Notes under the pieces: generated by a model
What the model was told of the DNA's origin: nothing
Databases searched by the model: none
Seen by the model: only the letters and a program-made list of their open reading frames with translations
Source: Epiperipatus broadwayi
Taxonomy: Eukaryota; Onychophora; Udeonychophora; Euonychophora; Peripatidae
Assembly: GCA_028023455.1 (NCBI GenBank)
Contig: JAQFVV010006200.1
Span: 4,041,738-4,105,737 of the forward strand
DNA: 64,000 bases
Reading direction: 5' to 3'
Position numbers and translations under genes: made by a program
Shown: piece by piece, positions 12,180-23,150 of the stretch
Layout of the letters: the number at the start of each line of letters is the position of its first letter
How positions within the stretch are numbered: the stretch's first letter is position 1

Positions 12180-12900
12180 TAATCATTAGAAACCAATCAA
12201 CACTTAGATAATTCAATATAGATAACAATCAACAATCTCAAATTGTTGTCAAGGCAACGTCCTTTTAACAATAAAGGTGGAATATATATATTAGATGATT
12301 GTCCATTTAGAATATGAGGCAGATTAACAAAAAAAATTGTTTCACTTCCTTCCATTTTACAATCAATTGATTCAATAAAATTGATTTTTTAAGAAAAAAG
12401 GGATACAATAATTGGCTTCCATAAGAAATAAGTTGTATTTTATCATATTTATTTAAACTGCTTGATCTTCTTAGTAAACTCTCTCATAGTTCCTAAATCA
12501 TATTTTACAGCTAGTATTTTAGTGTTATCAAAGTCAAGGGTGTGATCAATTTCTAAAAAAATTACTGTAAAAGCTAGCATAATCAATTTTTGATTGAAGG
12601 CATTTTTATGTTCCCTAACTTTCAACATGGAATTTCAGAGTATATCTTGATATTCTAAAAGTACTCAGATTTTAGAATTATGGAAAAAAATCACTAAGAT
12701 TATGGCTGTTAGTTTTTTACTTTTGAACCTACAAATATCACGAGTGAAGCGATGCATGAAAAGACAACTTTTTATATTTTCTGATTGCGTTTTTAAAATA
12801 TTATTTAATCCATATAAATCTAAAATTGTTTTAAAATATTTTTTAACAGGTGAAAAATTTGTATCATTAGTTGTGTTAATAGTTGTACAATGAATTTATT
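12180..12900 (-). pseudogene. Penelope-like element fragment, GIY-YIG nuclease C-terminal half
   Basis: The minus strand around 12640-12440 reads LKVREHKNAFNQKLIM, then FLEIDHTLDFDNTKILAVKY, then REFTKKIKQF. This is the pattern (REHK ... H-x4-F-D-F-x2-TKIL ... KR.. E) of the GIY-YIG endonuclease that follows RT in Penelope-like elements. Upstream (12900-12660), pieces such as VKKYFKTILDLYGLNN fit the linker. The GIY-YIG core itself is lost and many stops are present. Compare FDFENVKILHEE in the copy at 15414-16880. Confidence 0.65.
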
Positions 12901-13284
12901 CTCATTATAAATAAAAAGTCTTACTCTAAACATTGCCAAATTATTTAATGAAAACTTCATTAACAATCACTCTCAAAGGCAAACAATGTGCATTTAGGAA
13001 TGCATTTGGAAATTCATTTGAAATGTCTTATATATCTTTTATGCCAACACTGTTCACATGTAACTATATATTAGTGTTCTCAATTATTGCTTTTGAAGTT
13101 ATGGTCTTATAAATGAAATAAATATTTTATATATCATTATTTTTTAATATATAAGGTATGTGAGCACAAACTTTGACATGACCTACCATTCTCCATTTTT
13201 TTTTTCATTATAGTTTTAGCCTTGACAAGGATGATGTAATTTAAGCAAAAAAACATATACATGTTTGATTCAAAAAAGATTTTA

Positions 13285-13322
<38 letters not shown>

Positions 13323-13341
13323 TAAAATCGATTTCAAAAAC

Positions 13342-13383
<42 letters not shown>

Positions 13384-13689
13384 GTTTTTGTAGATGCATT
13401 TTTTCTGCTGCTACTATTAAATGCACTAAAGTATAGTATTTTTATATTATATATGTTCTAAATATTTGAATCTTCTTATATATCAGTACATTATATTAGT
13501 TTAAATATATTGAAAACACTAATTAATTAATTAACAAAATATATAAAGAAAGAAAAATGAAAATAATTGAACAAATAAATAAATCCATCTTCCTTTTAAA
13601 GACTTTAGCAATGCTATATATATTTTTTTTTTTTTATTAAGAAAAATGTACAGTGTCAGGTAGCTACATTTGCTAATTACAATAGTTTC
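12901..13689. repeat. AT-rich stretch with two palindromic (AT)n arrays
   Basis: (AT)n at about 13290-13318 is framed by TTTAATTTCAT and ATGAAATTAAA. A second at about 13345-13382 is framed by CAATT and AATTG. Both therefore extend into perfect hairpins. The remainder is non-coding. Apparent open frames here are poly Ile/Tyr artefacts of the microsatellite. Confidence 0.8.
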
Positions 13690-14300
13690 ATATAGAAGTT
13701 CAAAGCTTTGCAACCAATCTGTGTGGGGTTGTCATCATAATATTTAGTGCAGTAGTCTGAGATGTCGTCTCATTGTCAGATATGGTAATCTGTGCCCATG
13801 TGTCTACAAAGAGAAGCTCTGGCACAAGGAGGTGATCTCTGTTGTTCATGTTTATTAGTATTTTTTTAAAAGTTCTCCAAAGATCACTATGTCCTTGTCT
13901 GAAGATGTGTTGGCACCTGGTGATCCATAAGGCATATAGTAGGCATGTCGCTAGCCTGATAGTTGCATAGTTTCTTTCTTTAATTACTCGATCAATTGAC
14001 AGGACATTGCCACAGTCAGAGGAAATGCTTGCAATAATTTTGTTTCTAGTGTAACTCAAATATGAGCAAGCATAGAAGATGTGCTCCAGTGTTTCTTCAT
14101 GCATATTACAAAGTTTACACATGGGGTTTATTTGATGAAATCCTCTTTGCATCACCAAAAAGTGACTGGTGGGCAAAGAGGACAAGTTAAACTTGATTAT
14201 AAAATCAACCAGCTTTGGTCCTATCCACCAGTATCTTGATTTCCTGAGCCTTTGTTTCACTGACAATCTTAATCAGGTAGATATCGGGATTTGATTTGGG
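13690..14300 (-). pseudogene. Tx1/L1-like LINE C-terminal fragment with zinc knuckle (open frame 14266-13700)
   Basis: A 188-codon open frame. Near residues 15-35 it has IGPKLVDFIIKFNLSSLPTS. At about 45-63 it has CKLCNMHEETLEHIFYAC, a C-x2-C-x8-H-x4-C zinc knuckle. After that comes a helical stretch ATIRLATCLLYALWITRCQH. The same three blocks occur in 51337-52239 (PPKIVDFLLKSNLHALPTN, CTLCQRQEETTDHFLFEC, IINFSIWALRCKLMF), so this is the same LINE clade. It is GC-richer than its surroundings. RT is absent (5'-truncated at about 14300). The zinc knuckle is thought to bind nucleic acid. It is not a host gene. Confidence 0.8.
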
Positions 14301-15151
14301 AAAAGGAGCTTATACACTTCCCAGTATGGTTACTTAGCAATGCTATATTTTATTTTTTCTTGATCAATTTCGCAGTTTTAACCTCAAATCTTCTTCAGAG
14401 CTAAAATATATACAAGTATATATAAATATATGAACAATAATGAGCTAATCCATATAAACAATACATACCTAAAACTAATTATACATCTAAATACATATCT
14501 TCAACTATTTATATTACAATTATACCATAACCATGTTAAAGATAGTAAATCTTTACCAATTTATATAATTTATTTTTTTTATATTTTCTCACATATTATG
14601 TAATATTATTAGAATCACAATAATATATCTAACTTAAGATACTTATAGTCTGTCTTTCAATAATTTATTAAAATTTTATCATTGTTTATTGTATTTTAAT
14701 TATCAAATTTCTATTAAAATTATTTATTTATTAATGTATAAAATTTAAATCTATATTTGTTAAATTTACGTTTAATATTTTACCAGTTTTAAACTTTTTT
14801 AATATTTATATAGATTTAGTAGCTGGAAGTTGTAATGTTAAATAATAAAAATGCTGCAATTTTCATAAAAAGATATATGAATAATTATTGTTTTAATATT
14901 TAATAAACTCAGAGACAAAGAGTTTTTTTTTTTGCAGAAAATATTAATAAGTTAGATAAAAATATTAGATTTATTGTAGCAAAAAAAAGAAAATAGTAAG
15001 CTGGCATATTTAGAAATAATATTAATTAAATCTTATATAAATAGTAGTTGTAATATAGAAACATTGATATATAAAAAAAGCAATTAGGATAATAATACTA
15101 ATTGGTATTCTGATATAGCTAAAAAGTATAAAATTAATATTATATCTTCAG
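14301..15151. other. AT-rich non-coding stretch
   Basis: Includes a hammerhead-resembling string on the minus strand near 14345-14400 (CTGAAGA ... GCGAAATTGATC) for which no stem II can be drawn. Nothing else recognised. Confidence 0.5.
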
Positions 15152-15245
15152 AAGTTTATAGAGTTTTTTTTTTCACATGTCAAATGCATTGACCAGCAGC
15201 TATGCTAACCACTAGGCCACCAATGCTTGACAAGTTTATAGAGTT
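15152..15245 (-). mobile_element. Internally deleted tRNA-Gly mini-SINE with 14-bp target duplication
   Basis: Read on the minus strand, the element (15231-15166) has the tRNA 5' part (GCATTGGTGGCCTAGTGGTT, A box) and then jumps from the anticodon stem (AGCTGCT) to the tail (CAATGCATTTGACATGTG) and poly(A). The anticodon loop and B box are missing. A perfect direct repeat AAGTTTATAGAGTT flanks it at 15152-15165 and 15232-15245. Without a B box it cannot be transcribed by polymerase III in the usual way, so the deletion either followed insertion or occurred during reverse transcription. Confidence 0.88.
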
Positions 15246-15385
15246 ATAAACTATTGTTCAATAAGAATGATTATAATCGACAAATAAAGTAAATAAAAGA
15301 AGAACTTTTAAATAATAATTATCTAATTAAATTTATAAAACAATATGTAAAGTGGATAAAAAATAAATTTATTAGTAATGATGAT

Positions 15386-15445
15386 TACTATTTACAAAAT
15401 CAAATGATGAAGCATTGCTTCATCGTTTGACTTTGTAAATAGTAT
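15386..15445. repeat. Hairpin at the 5' edge of the Penelope-like copy
   Basis: ACTATTTACAAAATCAAATG at the left is mirrored by CGTTTGACTTTGTAAATAGT at the right, with TGAAGCATTGCTTCA in the centre. The right arm is coding RT sequence (FDFVNS). The left arm is therefore an inverted duplicate of about 28 bp of the element's own start. Confidence 0.75.
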
Positions 15446-16082
15446 TAACAATTTGGTGATTGATGAAAATGATGTTATTGCTTTATTGGATGTAACAGAA
15501 ATACATGGATCTATTTACAGAATGAATTCCATAAAAATAATTGAACATACACTAAAGAGTAAAAGTATTTGTAAATATATGATAAAGTTTATTGTTGATT
15601 CTTTAAAAATTTTTAATGATAACATTGTTGCATCTTTTGAAGGTCAATATTATAAAATGTCTAAAGGTTGGCCTAAGGGTTTGCCTGTAGTTGCACAAGT
15701 TTGCAATTTTGTTTTATCTATATATGAAAGTAGTATTTTAAATATATGTACTTTTGGAGATATTAAAACTTACAAAAGATATGTGGATAATGTTTTTGTT
15801 TGTGGAAATACTAATACTATAAATTTGCTTGTAGAGGAATTAAATAAGTTGAATAGCTTGAAATGGACTATTGAAAAGGAACAGGACAAAAATATTAAAT
15901 ATTTAGATTTAATTATTACAAGAGATAACAGTATATTAAATTATAAATTAATAATTAAGCCACTACAAAAAAGGGGATATATAAATTATAAATCAAAAGT
16001 ACCAATTATGCATAAGATAGCAAGTTTTAGATTTTTTTGTTTCATAATGAAAAATTATGTCATTACCAAAGTTATAAACTGA
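15414..16082 (+). pseudogene. Penelope-type reverse transcriptase domain, YVDD changed to YVDN
   Basis: The frame is open upstream of the ATG at 15453 (SSFDFVNSINNLVIDENDV), so that ATG is not the biological start. From the ATG, motif A is LLDVTEIHGSI (residues 11-21; family form FDVxSLYTNIP). Motif B is YKMSKGWPKGLPVVAQ (about 67-82; family form KxKGxAMGSPLSP). Motif C is YKRYVDNVFV (about 107-116), where family members have YVDD. Then EELNKLNSLKWTIEKEQ and KYLDLIITRDNS match the family's thumb-side blocks. The D-to-N change in motif C and the altered GSPLSP make catalysis unlikely. The frame ends at 16082 by a premature stop, and the homologous reading continues in another frame. Confidence 0.85.
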
Positions 16083-16319
16083 AAAATATTGAGATATTTC
16101 TCAAGGAATTGCTTGATGTTGGTTATAAAATGGAACAAATAAGCAATACTTTATGTCAATTTAAAAAAAAAGTTATAATGGTTTAAAGGAAATGAAGATT
16201 AATAGTTAACAATGGATATCTATTCCATTTATTTCAAATCCACAAGTGAAATTTTTTAAGGATATATATAAGAATGTGTTTAATGTTTCATTCTATGTTC
16301 CAAACAATATTAATAAATT

Positions 16320-16701
16320 AGTCATAATTATAAGGATGTCATACCTGTCAAGCAGAAAAGTAATGTCATATATCAATTTTTTTGTGATTGTATGCTATTA
16401 TATGTAGGTGAATCTAGGTGCATTATTGAGAAGAGATTGAGGGAGCATGAATTGTTATATAAGCATGTAAAAAGTAAAAATAATGGTGATTTAATGTCTC
16501 CTTGAGTTTTCTTTGATCATGAAAAAAACATGTAAATATAAGTTTAAATTTGATTTTGAAAATGTGAAAATTCTTCATGAAGAGAGAAATCATAATAAAA
16601 GAAAAATTAAGGAGGCAGTATTTATAAATAGGAATAAAATACATTTAATAAATAGACAAGTTGCTAAAATTAAAATACGAGATTCGTGGGATTTGAATTG
16701 A
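16320..16701 (+). pseudogene. GIY-YIG endonuclease domain of the Penelope-like element, frameshifted
   Basis: About 16350-16500 reads KSNVIYQFFCDC, LLYVGESRCIIEKRLREHEL. The LYVGE ... R ... REHE pattern is the GIY-YIG nuclease core with its catalytic Arg region. A stop and frameshift lie near 16503-16530. The reading then continues to 16701 as KFKFDFENVKILHEERNHNK, RKIKEAVFINR and NKIHLINRQ, the conserved C-terminal half. In the family this nuclease nicks the target DNA. Broken here. Confidence 0.85.
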
Positions 16702-16880
16702 TGACGTTTGCTTCCGCTTTGTTTTGTTTTTTTTTTAATTCAATGTCAGTTGAGGCAGGTTTAAGAAATTAACCAAAAGTACTTCGGTGGATTTAAGGAT
16801 TGTTTATAATAGTTCGTTACTGTTAAATTTATTATTTTTATTATAATTACAATTTTGTTTTAATTAATGGACATTTTATT

Positions 16881-18159
16881 TATATTATATATATATAATA
16901 AATTGAAGCATATCAAATCTACAAAGTATCACTTATAAATTATATAATATTTTATTCATTACTAAGTTAATAACTAATCAAATCAATCTCTGCAGGACAT
17001 GATTTAAATTGGGTTATTCTTATTCAACTGCATGAGAGAAGACCAATCACATCTCAAATATAACTATTTCATTTGTATTTAATTGCCATCAATGTTCAGG
17101 TGATATGGCATTGTGTGATAATATAAACATGTTGGGATGTGTGTATAATAAATTTTTGTTTGAACAATTTGAAATAACTAGGAAATAAGACATTATGGCT
17201 AAGAAATATTGGTTGGTCATCTTCAGTAATATCCTGTAGTGTTTGTCCCTTCTACCACACTGCACTTTTTTTTAGAATATCACAGTATTTAGAATAACTG
17301 AATTTATTGATATGTATATATTGAAAATTTGTATTATGGTATTTATGGGGGCAACTTAGGATTGAGATCTATTTAGCTTGGAGGCCCTGTCAGGGACACT
17401 ATTTTTATACATGTTGCAATTTAAAATCTCAAATGGATAATCATTGCTCACCACAAATCACTTACCAGTAGGTTAATGATATACACTGAGATATATGGGA
17501 GTTTTAAAAATTTATATACATGTAATTAAATTAAAATGTCGCTGTTATTAAATTTAAATAAATAAAATAAACAATATTGCATAAAAATATGAAAATTTAT
17601 TACAATAAATTACTTTTTGCTGTTCAAAAAAATTAATATTCTGTTATCATTTTATAATTATAGTTTTAGTATAAATTATTGAAGTCTAAATGATCACCTT
17701 TCTAAGATATATAGTTCAAAAATCACTGGTGGATATTTATGGTATTACTCATGCTTTGTTTAAGCACTGTTCTCATGTTCTATTTTTCCAATCCCTAAAC
17801 ACACATATATACTATGTATATATAGAGCACAGCTGTTTTTTAATTAATATATATATACATACATACATGCAATAAATCTTAATTTAAAAACAAACAAATA
17901 TTATTTTAGAAAATAGAATAATGCAATATTATTATGTGTGTATATATATATTCAATAGATTACTTTAAAAAAAAAAAAACAAAAAAAAAAACACTTTTTT
18001 TTTTGTCGGATTTGTTTTTCTCTATTCATTATTTCATTGAATAGGCAATTCTTTTTTTTTTTTCTTACACAAATTATTTCAGAATTATTTCTTTTCAATT
18101 TATAATTAAATTAACAATTATCATTTTACAACATGCAAAATGAACTTGTTTTCATGTAG
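16881..18159. other. AT-rich non-coding stretch
   Basis: Short poly(A) and poly(T) runs and TA repeats (near 17850 and 17945). No coding or RNA gene supported. Confidence 0.5.
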
Positions 18160-18267
18160 GCTAAAAAAAAAAAACGAGTTAGAACGAGTTCATACGACTC
18201 ATTGAAAGTGCGAAATTTGTCAGTGGCCGATTTAGAGAGAATACAAAATGACATATTGCAAAATACT
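18160..18267 (+). CDS. Candidate internal exon of an unidentified host gene
   Basis: A 108-bp open segment (36 codons) lies between an acceptor-like TTTTCATGTAG and a donor-like GTAGGT. It would read AKKKKRVRTSSYDSLKVRN then LSVADLERIQNDILQNT. It stands out from its surroundings in balanced codon use and many CG dinucleotides (for example ACGAG twice, TACGAC, GTGCGA, GCCGAT). A basic run (AKKKKRVR) is nuclear-localisation-like. Both edges are phase 0, and the candidate terminal exon at 32799-32849 also starts in phase 0. I do not recognise the protein. No transcript evidence is available, and a chance open segment remains possible. Confidence 0.5.
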
Positions 18268-18782
18268 GTAGGTACATAAAATTGACATCTTTGTGATTAA
18301 TTTATAAATATTAATGTTTATTATATTTTACATGTGTGTAGTTATTTGATTTTTGAATATTGTATAAATTAAAATAAAAGAAGTCAAGATGATGCATGTT
18401 GGAGTACCATTATATTAGTATTAATAACAAGAAAAGAAATAAATAAAAGAAAATGGCATAAAAACTTACATAATATTTTAAATAGTGGATTGGCTTTTTT
18501 TACAATTAAAAAAAAGAAGCAATTTACAGTTTTAATAAGAAAGGCATTAAAAATCACGATAATGATCTTAACATGTCCACCCTACATGTTTTGGTGCAAT
18601 GGTAAAGTTCGGCAGTCTTAACAACTCACAGCCCAAGTTTGATGTTTAAAAATCTTACGATCTGAATAACAAACCTTTGGTTTTTTTATTACTTAGCACA
18701 ATTTAAAAAAAAATGGGGGATATATATAAACATTCCAGTGCATATCGCTAGCTGAAAATTAAATAGAAAGTATTCAAAACAT
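18268..18782. other. AT-rich stretch with a possible degenerate tRNA-like SINE
   Basis: Around 18590-18655, TTTTGGTGCAATGGTAAAG resembles an A box and CCCAAGTTTGATG a B box about 45 bp later. The tRNA fold is poor and no target duplication was found. The remainder is featureless. Confidence 0.3.
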
Positions 18783-18894
18783 CTTCCCAAATGTTATGAT
18801 ATTGCAGCAACACCATCTGTGAATAAATATAAGTTTGAAGTTCAGACTTGTATTTATTTACAGAGGATGTTGCTGAAATATAACATGTGGTAGG
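18783..18894. repeat. Foldback repeat with about 50-bp arms
   Basis: CCCAAATGTTAT, ATTGCAGCAACACCATCTGT and GAATAAATATAAGT on the left are mirrored on the right by ACTTGTATTTATTT, ACAGAGGATGTTGCTG and ATAACATGTGG. The loop is about 11 nt (TTGAAGTTCAG). It has MITE-like structure with no coding potential. An open frame across it on the minus strand is a by-product. Confidence 0.7.
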
Positions 18895-19539
18895 GTGATA
18901 TGAATATTTATAATATTTATGATTTAAAAGATGCAAATTGCTCGTGGTGAAAGTTTTGTTCAAAAAATATTAAGAATCATGATAGAGTGCTTAGTAATGA
19001 AAAAAAAAAAGACAGAAAAGAGACTATTTGCTTAATATAGTATATATCATCATAATTACTAGTAATTAATATGGTCATCCTCGCTTCAGAAGATAAAAGA
19101 TAAAAAAACAAAAATTAAAGGTAGGAAATATTAACAAAAATAGAATCAGAATTGTTGTTCCTATAATTAAAAATAAAAATATAAAGTTCAGAGAGATATG
19201 ACCAATAGCATGAATCTCATGATCTCTAGGCCCTAAGTTGATTTAAATGAGTAAAGATAATTAAGACAAAAGAGATTGAAAAAAAATAGTGATGATTAGT
19301 TATAAATGTTAATAATCATTAGTGGATTAAGTTAAGAAGTTGATAACTTACATTCAGTTTTTATTCAATTAACATTTTTCAATCTAAAAGCAAAAAAGAT
19401 TAAAAAACAACATAAACTTATACATTTTCATGTTCTTATCATTTGAAAAACACTTAAAAGTATCTAAATATATTAATACATAAATTTATGTTTTACATGA
19501 TTTATGGTGGTATATATATATAAATAATATTGAATTGTA
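18895..19539. other. AT-rich non-coding stretch
   Basis: No supported feature. Confidence 0.5.
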
Positions 19540-19660
19540 AAAGACCCAGAAAGAGACCACATGTGAGAAGCTAAAGATCAGAGAAAATGGATGAACTTGG
19601 AGAGACCTTCATCCTGCAGTGAAGTAATAATGGTTGATGATGATGATGATATATAATATT
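19540..19660 (+). pseudogene. RTE-like LINE, extreme 3' end with (GAT)n tail
   Basis: Reads RPRKRPH and then MDELGETFILQ, the last conserved block of the RTE-type LINE ORF (K-RPRKRP ... W-LGExFILQ). It is followed within about 15 bp by GGTTGATGATGATGATGATA. RTE-group LINEs commonly end in such triplet repeats. The same terminus occurs inverted at 3470 and 48050. It is a severely 5'-truncated copy of about 120 bp. Confidence 0.7.
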
Positions 19661-20009
19661 AAATATTTTTACTTCAATTATGTCATCTATAAAACTTTTA
19701 AGGCCTTTTTAAATGGCAGTCTTTGAAGAAATAATGAACCAATCTTTGCTATAATCATCTTCTAATTAAACATCATAATAATGTTTAATGCGATATTAAT
19801 GTTTGAATGTAATTTGGTGGAAACTTAAATAAAACCTTGTTAGTATTAGCATAATACTGATAAAAAATGAGAGCTTTTAATTAAACTCATTTTATAAATA
19901 ATCTTTTGTCAAATAAACATTTTAGTATATAAATAATTAAACATACTAAATATACAATAGTATTAATAATGAGATGATGATGAGATAAGATGAACTATGA
20001 CTTTTTTTT
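19661..20009. other. AT-rich non-coding stretch
   Basis: No supported feature. Confidence 0.5.
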
Positions 20010-20219
20010 GAAGTCAGGAATCACTCAGCTACCATGCCCAGAAAAACCTGGTACCTACTTTACTTTGTCTTTCCATTCATCACCCTGTTTTCCCCATTTT
20101 CTTCTCTATCCTGATCCATCCCATTTCCACAACATAATCTTTGTCAACTCCATGGCCTTTATATCTAACTACCCCTTATCTTTTCCCAAACCCAGCATAA
20201 ACACCAATAACCCACTTTC

Positions 20220-21139
20220 TGTATAATCATTTTGTTTATATTTATTCTTCCACAACTTCATTATTTGTACCTTTTCTGTTTGCAGGCATTTACATTCAAT
20301 TAACAGATGCCTAATATTTTCTATGCCTTCCTTACATAACTTTCAAACTAAATCACTCATATTTTTCCATTTATATATATATTCCCTTGTTGCTAAAGAT
20401 CCTGTTTGAGCCTTAAACAGTAAACTACTTTCCTTGCTATTATCATCAATTAACTTACATCCAATATTCTCTTTACTTCTATATCTTTGTACTCTCCATA
20501 CTAGTTCTCCATCTCTCCAACTCTCTATTTTTTTATTAATACAATTATTCTTCTATCCCATTTCTTGACACTATAACACTCAAAACTTCTCCTAACACAA
20601 TCATCCTACCTTTTGTATAAGTATACTGACATAAATTCTTTATCCAAATCTTCTGTGTACCATATTACCTTTTTCACCCACCTTTTTGCCTATCCTTTAT
20701 TTATAATATTAAATATTATTTCAGCTATTCTCTCATTGTCCATAAATTGCAATCTATCGAACATTTTCATTTTGCTTTTGCATCTCTCATATAAAAACTT
20801 GATCACCCCATTTCTCCTTGAATTGCCTCTTTTGCCATCCATATATCTGCATCTAATTCATTTCTAAATAATCTAACATCCCTTCACTAACACATAACAC
20901 AAACCACTGTTAATTTCTTTATCAGTCCCTTTCTTTTCTTTGCTTCATTTATCATTTTTTTCTCCCATTCATCCAAACAATTTCTCTGATTACTGATTCC
21001 CAAATAGTTATACCTATTTGCCACACTTAACTTTATATCCCTCAATAAAAATTCTTTCTGTTCTCTTTCTCCAGTATTTATCATCATTACTTTTGATTTT
21101 TCTACACTAAATTCAATCTCCATCTCTTTACAAACCCTT
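20220..21139 (-). pseudogene. C-terminal region of LINE L-B with terminal Cys/His block
   Basis: Beyond the palm the minus strand reads MINEAKKRKGLIKKLT, WMAKEAIQGEMG, IWIKNLCQYTYTK, and near the end LCKEGIENIRHLLIECKCLQ. The Cys-x8-His-x4-Cys spacing (first Cys lost) resembles the zinc-knuckle tails of several LINE clades. The same order of blocks is found on the + strand at 29985-30410. Confidence 0.65.
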
Positions 21140-21970
21140 ATTTATGTCTTTAGCATAACTTCCATATCTTCACTACTTTCTCTGCACAAGAAAATATCAA
21201 CAGCAAATAAAATATCAGATAATGTATATACTCCCTTGCCACCTATTAATGGTATCTCTACCCTCTTCCTAATATTTCTATTGCTCTCTCCATTTCTTTC
21301 AAATATAACAAAAACAAAATAAGTGACATTGAACATTGTTGCCTTAGTCACACTCCATTTTTAGCTTTAATTGATTCTATATTTCCTAATTGATACATAT
21401 AATAATTATTTTCATACAATCTCTTAATAAGATCTATTAAAGCTCCATTCATTTCCAAATTTACTAAACATACCCATAATCTATTTATATTTACTCTACC
21501 ATATGCCTTCTTTAAATCTATAAGAACTATATATAAGGGTCTATTTATATTTCTATTCATATCTATAAGTTGTGTAATTACAAATAAACTATCTTCTATA
21601 CACATATCTGATCAAAAAGCTTGCATTTCTCACACTATCTTATTTTTTTTATTCATTTTGTGACCCTTCCAACCACCACATATGTGAAAATTTTATATAA
21701 TACTGATGTTGCTGCTATCTGTCTATAATTATTTCTCTTCTGTGCCATCTTATTAAAACATGATAATAGGTTTAATTTTGCCCTATTTCCTAAACTCATC
21801 ACTATCTCTGCGGGCCATCCATCTAAATCTCTTGCCTTTACATTTTTTAATTTCTTCCCTGCCTCATTCAATTTATTATCTGTAAACCTAATATTTCCAT
21901 TACAATATGCTTTCATATTTGCTATCACTCTGTCATTTAGATCTAACATTTTTTCTATATCCATTTCTTA
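21140..21970 (-). pseudogene. Reverse transcriptase palm of LINE L-B, broken
   Basis: Pieces in order are KARDLDGWPAEIVMSLG and IAATSVLYKIFTYVVVGRVT (21964 frame), VLIDLKKAYGRVNINRLW (motif A, 21605 frame), and SDILFAVDIFLCRESSEDM (motif C, 21351 frame; normally FADD). FAVD in place of FADD removes one catalytic Asp. Then VEKSKVMMINTGERE and ANRYNYLGI continue in the 21123 frame. This copy cannot encode an active enzyme. Confidence 0.78.
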
Positions 21971-22449
21971 TACTTATTTAAGATTGTCTCTAATTCTTTT
22001 CTGGAGCTATGTTCTATTCCCTCATCATCTAGCAATACTATTTCTCTCTCCCCTATCTTCCTTTTTTAAAATATATTTCCAAAAATTTTTAATCCCATCT
22101 CCAACAATTTACTATTTAATTTCATTCTCTCTCTATAATTATCTCTTTTAGCCAACTTTTTTTTAAAGTATATTTCCCATTTAACATTTTTTTCACTTTC
22201 TTTGTCTGCATACTTTTTCCCCCTCTTTTACACTTTTACTAATTCTCACTTTTCTATTACTTTTATTCTTCTGAATATTCTCACTTAAAACCCTATTTGC
22301 CACTTTTTCTACTTCACCACACCAGTTCTTATATTCACCCCAACAAAATCTCCATGATTTCTTCTACTTTTATTTTATATTCTTCTAACTTATTCTTAGC
22401 ATTCATTCTTCATACTCATCTTCCACTATCCTTTCTACTTTTATTACTA

Positions 22450-23150
22450 TTTTCCATTATGTTACTAAGCATTTCTATTATAAAGAAATTATGATCACTA
22501 TTACATACTCTCTTCATTATCAAACACTTTAATTTTCCATACTTTATTCATTCCCTCTTTCTCTACTAATGCATAATTTATTGTGTGAAAATACCTTATT
22601 TCTAGACCATGCATATTGCCTTCATAAATATTTGTTAAATTTCCAATGCTCAAATTCATTCTCTGATAAAAATGCTTCAAAAACTGTTTATTTTTGTTAT
22701 CTACATCATCAATTTCTTCAATATGCCCAATCATATCACCCATAACCATTATTTTCTTCCATATTTTTTGAAACCCCATATATCCTTAACTAAGCATTCA
22801 TATATGCTACCATTTCATTCCATTATAGTTTGACTATCTCCAGTAGCTACATACACTATAGCCACCATCCATTCTTATCTTCATAGCCTTATCTCAAAGC
22901 ATAAATATTCTTGACAGTTAACAGTATTTACATATTTCTTTGACATAACTTCTATACCACCATTCTTTTTTTCTCTTCTATTTATACTCTGCCATACCAA
23001 GTCTTCCAGTATAGGTTCTTCTTCTTTTAGATATGTTTCCATTGCTGCTAATACTTCAAGCTCATCATTTTTAACTGCTTTTTTTAATTCCAACACTTTT
23101 CTGATATCCTACTACCTTGCATATTTAAATATCCAATTTTAACAATTTCT
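22450..23150 (-). pseudogene. APE-type endonuclease domain of LINE L-B
   Basis: In order on the minus strand: VKIGYLNMQGSR (domain start), LKKAVKNDELEVLAAMETYL (23096 frame), KNGGIEVMSKKYVNTV, KIMVMGDMIGHIEEIDD (normally MGDMNGHI), and then NYALVEKEGMNKVWKIKVFD. Just outside that frame comes SDHNFF, the conserved Asp-His catalytic pair. These are the usual landmarks of LINE apurinic-like endonucleases that nick the target site. The N in GDMN is I here, and frames are split at 23096, 22881, 22779 and 22501. Confidence 0.75.

Larger units (their letters stand above)
15414..16880 (+). mobile_element. Penelope-like retroelement, 5'-truncated, with RT and GIY-YIG domains
   Basis: The layout is RT (15414-16082), linker (16083-16320), GIY-YIG nuclease (about 16320-16701), then a 3' non-coding end up to about 16880. 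Penelope-like elements insert by reverse transcription primed at a nuclease cut. The 3' end (TTCGGTGGATTTAAGGATTG ... AATTAATGGACATTTTATTT) recurs inverted at 9730-9910. The 5' end starts within RT and is joined to an inverted piece of itself at 15386. Frameshifts and a mutated catalytic motif make it a dead copy. Confidence 0.85.

Noticed and set aside
13137-13461. Open frames rich in Ile and Tyr on both strands
   Set aside because: Produced by (AT)n repeats; no start context or conserved motif.
14345-14400. Minus-strand CTGAAGA ... GCGAAATTGATC resembling a hammerhead
   Set aside because: The segment between the two core halves cannot form a stem II, and the flanks do not pair as stem I. 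Only the short core words match.
18748-18963. 71-codon minus-strand frame
   Set aside because: Lies across the foldback at 18783-18894; its apparent sequence symmetry is due to the palindrome.
20613-22494. Several + strand open frames rich in Leu, Pro, Ser and Phe
   Set aside because: Antisense of the minus-strand LINE L-B, whose coding strand is purine-rich.
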